NCBI GenBank assembly: GCA_003427395.1
Contig: BFEA01000703.1
Location: 320,638-341,454, forward strand
Direction: 5' to 3'
Source: Chara braunii
Lineage: Eukaryota; Streptophyta; Charophyceae; Charales; Characeae
Length of the DNA: 20,817 nucleotides
The notes under the pieces are model-generated. The model was not told where the DNA came from and searched no databases. It saw only the letters and a list, made by a program, of their open reading frames with translations. The translations under genes were made by a program, and so were the position numbers. Below, one piece after another: positions 17,412 to 20,817 of this stretch (positions within the stretch are counted from its first letter, which is position 1; each line of letters begins with the position of its first letter).

Positions 17412-17781
17412 TGCCGGACCCGCCAGGATGACGGTCTGACAGGGTGGAGAAGAAGGGTGGACGAAGGAGGAGGTAGAGATGGAGCTGGAAGGGACAGCGC
17501 AGCTCCGACCCAGACTCCACACGCACGTACTCCAAGATCTGCAAAAGTGAAGAATGAGTCACAAAACAAACTGCAGCTAGGGTATACCCCCAGCGAACTG
17601 ACTGGACTGGACTAGACTGGACTAGTACCGACAGTGGTACCGGGCAGGACTGGACTGGACTGAATAACCACACGGCCTATGGGGTCAGGCCACGACCTGG
17701 TCCCACATGACGGACTGGAAAATAGCCAAATAGGCCCTTGCTGTGGGCCAGGGCAGATGAAGGCCCGCTGCTTGCCCCACA
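17412..17781 (-). repeat. 5' LTR of the Gypsy element (right copy)
   Basis: 370 bp matching 1032-1400 in the same orientation. It begins TGTGG and ends CCGGCA on the minus strand, and the PBS follows. The long region from about 17446 to 17580 is almost unchanged between the LTRs, while the other end is more diverged. It should carry the promoter, but I see no clear TATA box. Confidence 0.9.
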
Positions 17782-18271
17782 CTAAAAAAATCATTTTTTT
17801 TTTTATATTTTTTTTTTTCATAATTTTTTCCTTCATCTTTTCCTTTATTTTTCCGAGAGAAATATATAAGGCGTTTGATCGCCGGTTCGGCCCATCACTA
17901 AAATTAAAGGCCACCATATGGGATATTCCCGTATGATCGGGCCTACGGCATGATCTGTTTATCGAGTCTGTTGTAGGCCTACTATAATTTGTTTGTTTGT
18001 GTATGGGGGATTGCCTTACACTTAGAAGGCGGAACACTGAGCCTCGCTCTTATGGTTATGGGACGCAGGATATGGTTAAGTGTGACAATCTGAGGTTTCC
18101 CTCGTAGAAGAGAGAAGAAGTTTTTTTTTAGGCTCATAAAAAAAAGGAGCCTCCATACAGGGGTTGCCCCTGTATAGCTTGTACCCCCCTCGGTGTGATA
18201 CCCTGCGAAAGGCATGATGCTTGGGCCGAAATAGTCCCCGCCTACTCTTTCGGAAAAGTTTGCGACTATGG
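17782..18271. other. Flank outside the LTR element, no gene seen
   Basis: T-rich at first. It holds CATATGGGA/TCCCGTATG (about 17916-17936), AGGCTC/GAGCCT (18130-18152) and a perfect 9-bp stem ATACAGGGG/CCCCTGTAT around TTG (18155-18175). Confidence 0.55.
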
Positions 18272-18278
18272 TATATAA
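18272..18278 (+). promoter_or_regulatory. Possible TATA box
   Basis: TATATAA in a non-AT-rich setting, about 390 bp before the ATG at 18662, with a long CT tract between that would suit a plant 5' leader. Speculative. Confidence 0.2.
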
Positions 18279-18445
18279 CGACACGTATCTACACTGTCAA
18301 TCCCTCCTCAACCGACGTATTCGGACGACTGCTTAAGGTGCCACCGGAAGCGTCGTCCTCTTCTGTTGGATGCGCCCTTGCCGTAGTGAATGATCTTGAT
18401 GCTGATGCTTTCATTGAGGGATCGTCCTCCGAGCCTCGTCTATCT

Positions 18446-18526
18446 CTCTTGCGCTCTCTCTCTCTCTCCCCCTTTTTTTTCCTCGCCTTTTCCTCCTTTC
18501 TCCTATCGTCTTCTAAACCTCTCTTC

Positions 18527-18592
<66 letters not shown>
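18446..18592. repeat. CT-rich region with (CT)n microsatellite
   Basis: Interrupted CT stretches lead into an uninterrupted CT run from about 18536 to 18592. Ser-Leu-rich frames here are artefacts. Confidence 0.9.
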
Positions 18593-18595
<3 letters not shown>

Positions 18596-18661
18596 GATCC
18601 CTGCTTATCTTTGAATTACTAGCGTGTGGGTTTTTGTCGAGTTCGATTATGTGAAGGAGCC

Positions 18662-18700
18662 ATGAGTGGTGCGCCTTCGTCTTCGACCTCAAAGGCGACG
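18662..18700 (+). CDS. Possible first exon of an unidentified gene
   Basis: ATG in a CC-ATG-AGT context opens 13 codons (MSGAPSSSTSKAT) and then meets GTAATG, a possible splice donor at 18701. The short Ser/Thr-rich start is typical of many N termini. Unspliced, the frame stops at about 18769. I found no convincing second exon, so this is only a candidate. Confidence 0.15.
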
Positions 18701-18769
18701 GTAATGCTTTCTGCTGCATGTCCCCACCACCCACTCCCCACAACCCCCCCCCTCCATCCTTTCTTCTAA

Positions 18770-20608
18770 AAAGCTTGAAAGTGAGCCTGATCCCTTCCGG
18801 AGTGTATACTTTGGGTTGCTTTAAGCCCCTAATGAGCCAATCAATGGTGGGAATTGGCGAAAAAGTCTTTGGGATTACCCACTAAAACCATTTTGTAACG
18901 CCGACATGAATAGGGCCGCATGGCCGAACTCAGACTCCCTTTTTCTATTCCCTATACTCTCATGCCCCCCTTTGGTTGTATGGATGCATGATACTACCTA
19001 GCCGCCCCCTTGCCATGAATAACGTCGTTCCTGTTGTCGATTTGATGGCATTTGTGCTTACTAGGAGCTTGTGGTTGAGTCTTCGGTCTCGTGAAAAGGG
19101 ATATGGAAGAGGCATTTTTTATCCTGGGGATCGTCGTCGTCTGCTCTATTATGTTCGTCTACCTGGCCTTCACCGCTTATCTGGAAAGTGAGTGCATCAA
19201 AGCATTTTGCCTTCAGATGTCCTTGCATTCGAATCAGTCTATTGGGACTTCGGGTAGGGGCAGGTGTGTGGTTGGAAGGTGAATGGCGAGTTTTGGGATG
19301 GCGCGTGGCGCGATGCATCGGATGGTTTGGGCGCTGTTGTTACTGTTTGCGATGTTCTCATCAGCGATCGTTATGATGGGATTTAGCAGCAATGTGCTAA
19401 CCTCTGGGGATGGGGTATGCATGGGGGGGAGTCACGGGCATGGACGCACAGGTGGTAATGAACTTCCTCTTCCTCTTATCATAATGAATTGGTCCTTCCT
19501 GTCTGCGCTGGTTATTATATTTTTCAAAGGATCCGGCTGTTGCAACCGTCCCTGTTATTGTCACTCCATCTATTATGTAGGAGCGATGTAGAGGACTACC
19601 CGAGGGTCGATCCGTTGTATGGCTGTTCTTTCTATCCGATGGGATGGATGGGAGGAGGTGAAGGGATACCTGGCCTGAAGAGCTTAGCGGGGTGACGCTT
19701 ATCTGTTGAGATCGGTGGCGTTTTGTTTTCGGATCAGTATGATGTTGTCATCGTCGGATAGATTCCTAGCACGCTGAAGGGACTTGGATACTTATGGCAT
19801 CGCTGTGTCCAATGGGATATTGGCTTCGCATGCATTTTATTTTCGGAATCTCGCCGGTTTTTTTTGACGACGTCATTGATGGGTTTTTGTCCATACCTCC
19901 GCGCTCCTCCTCTCCCTCCCCTTCCTCCCTTTGCTCCTCCTCGCTCTGGCTTGATGGAATAGTGTCGTGTTGTATGATAGGGAGTCATTTAGTTTTGCTC
20001 CTGGATGTGCTTCCTTGCCTACTAGCTAGTGTTATGATCCTGCTGTAGCTGAAAAGAACTGAGGGTTAATCGTATGATGGCGGGGGAGTTATCACTATGC
20101 AGTTTTTGAAGAGTTGAGCATGGATTCTCGTGATGGGTTTTTGCTAATATTTCGCATCGTTGTTTTTGCAAGCCCGCCATGACATCTTGTTCGCGTTTTA
20201 TTCCCAGCTTGTTAATGTGCAGTATGGGGACTCTGCAATTGGATGTTTAATTGTGATTGCGGAAGAATTAGGGAGTTTATGACCGCGACAAGCTTGATGA
20301 CTTCTCTTGTTCTTATTGCGTACTTGCCGTCCTTTCTCAGCCCCTCTCCCTCATCTTTTCCCTTCCTTGATCCTAGAGCCCCTTTGTATGTTTTCTATGA
20401 ATGCCGGATTTGATGAGATGCTTGGCATGGTACGTGGCGACTGTGTATCACAGGGCCTAAGGGGCTGGAATTGTTTCAGAAAAAATCGAATGATGTTTGA
20501 TCCAGAAAAGTTCACTTGAATCAAGTACGCTCTTTCCTCATGGGCTAGTTCTCGGAGCCGAGCTTTGCAACCCAGCACGTCCAATGACGTGGGGGCTAAG
20601 TAACAAAT
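18770..20608. other. T/G-rich region, no supported gene
   Basis: 1.8 kb with several short plus-strand frames. One (19283-19591) looks hydrophobic, but the bias follows from T/G-rich composition. Stem-loops are much sparser than in the other non-coding regions of the window. Introns of an unrecognised gene cannot be excluded. Confidence 0.4.
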
Positions 20609-20621
20609 ATCACACACACAC
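20609..20621. repeat. Short (CA)n
   Basis: About six CA units directly before the second MITE-like copy, as at 1-28. Confidence 0.85.
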
Positions 20622-20622
20622 A

Positions 20623-20749
20623 TTTTGGCTGCACCAGACCAGGAAGATAGCTTGTATACATTCGATATGAGGGTGCGTCATGTTGGTTGAAACATAACGA
20701 ATGTATACAAGCTGTCTTTTCGGTCCGGTGCATCAAAAATAAGGGTGCT
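20623..20749. mobile_element. MITE-like inverted-repeat element, copy 2
   Basis: The better-preserved copy. The left arm TTTTGGCTGCACCAGACC continues through GATAGCTTGTATACATTCG. The right arm (reverse complement) has GATGCACCGGACC and GACAGCTTGTATACATTCG. About 34 of 40 arm positions match by eye. Internal AGGGTGC and GGTTGAAACAT are shared with copy 1. No coding capacity. Confidence 0.7.
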
Positions 20750-20755
20750 CTCTGC

Positions 20756-20757
<2 letters not shown>

Positions 20758-20817
<60 letters not shown>
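20758..20817. repeat. (CT)n-(CA)n microsatellite
   Basis: About 19 CT units and then CA to the window end, the same order as after copies 1 and 3 of the MITE-like element. Confidence 0.95.

Larger units (their letters stand above)
1032..17781 (-). mobile_element. Ty3/Gypsy chromovirus LTR retrotransposon, degenerate, with nested insertion
   Basis: A full-length but dead Ty3/Gypsy (Metaviridae) element on the minus strand. It has direct LTRs (1032-1400 and 17412-17781), a PBS next to the right LTR, gag with a CCHC zinc knuckle, an aspartic protease, RT with YLDD, RNase H, an integrase with D,D35E and a C-terminal chromodomain. The order protease-RT-RNaseH-integrase-chromodomain defines a chromovirus; chromodomains steer integration towards marked chromatin in this family. 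The span is 16.75 kb. Without the 6.65-kb insertion at 4895-11547 it would be about 10.1 kb, still long, mainly because of a 2.2-kb leader. Nine in-frame stops and several frame changes make it non-autonomous. A clear polypurine tract next to the left LTR is lacking, and the outer flanks share only CTA (1029-1031, 17782-17784). Confidence 0.9.

Noticed and set aside
19091-19591. Hydrophobic frames suggesting small membrane proteins
   Set aside because: T/G-rich DNA gives hydrophobic translations by default; no conserved motif, start context or partner exon.

Overview
This is eukaryotic nuclear DNA, most likely from a green plant or streptophyte alga. Three signs support that: a retrotransposon primer-binding site matching the 3' end of plant initiator tRNA-Met, a chromodomain-bearing Ty3/Gypsy element (chromovirus), and telo-box (AAACCCTA) motifs. 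The species cannot be named from this window. I see no intact protein-coding gene. Most of the window is one old, broken retrotransposon and material nested in it.

Layout. 1-1031: compound (CT)n(CA)n microsatellites tied to a short MITE-like element, with one copy at 29-157 and a fragment at 738-773. 1032-17781: a minus-strand Ty3/Gypsy chromovirus bounded by about 370-bp direct repeats (LTRs, roughly 90% identical by eye). In transcription order it has the 5' LTR (17781-17412), PBS (17408-17397), an unusually long leader (17396-15205), gag (15204-13151), protease (13154 to about 12290), and the first part of reverse transcriptase (RT) (12357-11548). A 6.65-kb insertion (4895-11547), flanked by an 8-bp duplication, splits RT at its conserved SGYHQ motif. 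The rest of pol follows: RT, RNase H, integrase and chromodomain (4894-2334), then the 3' LTR (1400-1032). 17782-20600: non-coding sequence with microsatellites and one weak promoter/first-exon candidate. 20623-20817: a second full MITE-like copy with the same microsatellite arrangement.

The pol and gag frames carry seven TAG and two TGA stops but no TAA. Several TAGs stand where glutamine would fit. This looks like cytosine deamination in CHG and CG contexts of a silenced element.

The most unusual signal is a dense population of short, mutually unrelated, near-perfect stem-loops, often with 0-5 nt loops. They tile about 8,526-9,616, 10,009-11,543 (both inside the insertion) and 16,686-17,284 (retrotransposon leader). 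In one 54-bp tandem repeat the two arms change together between copies, so the palindrome has been preserved while its sequence changed. Close by is a purine-rich tract with no C for 258 nt on the + strand. I know no named system that these fit; they are the main thing to follow up.
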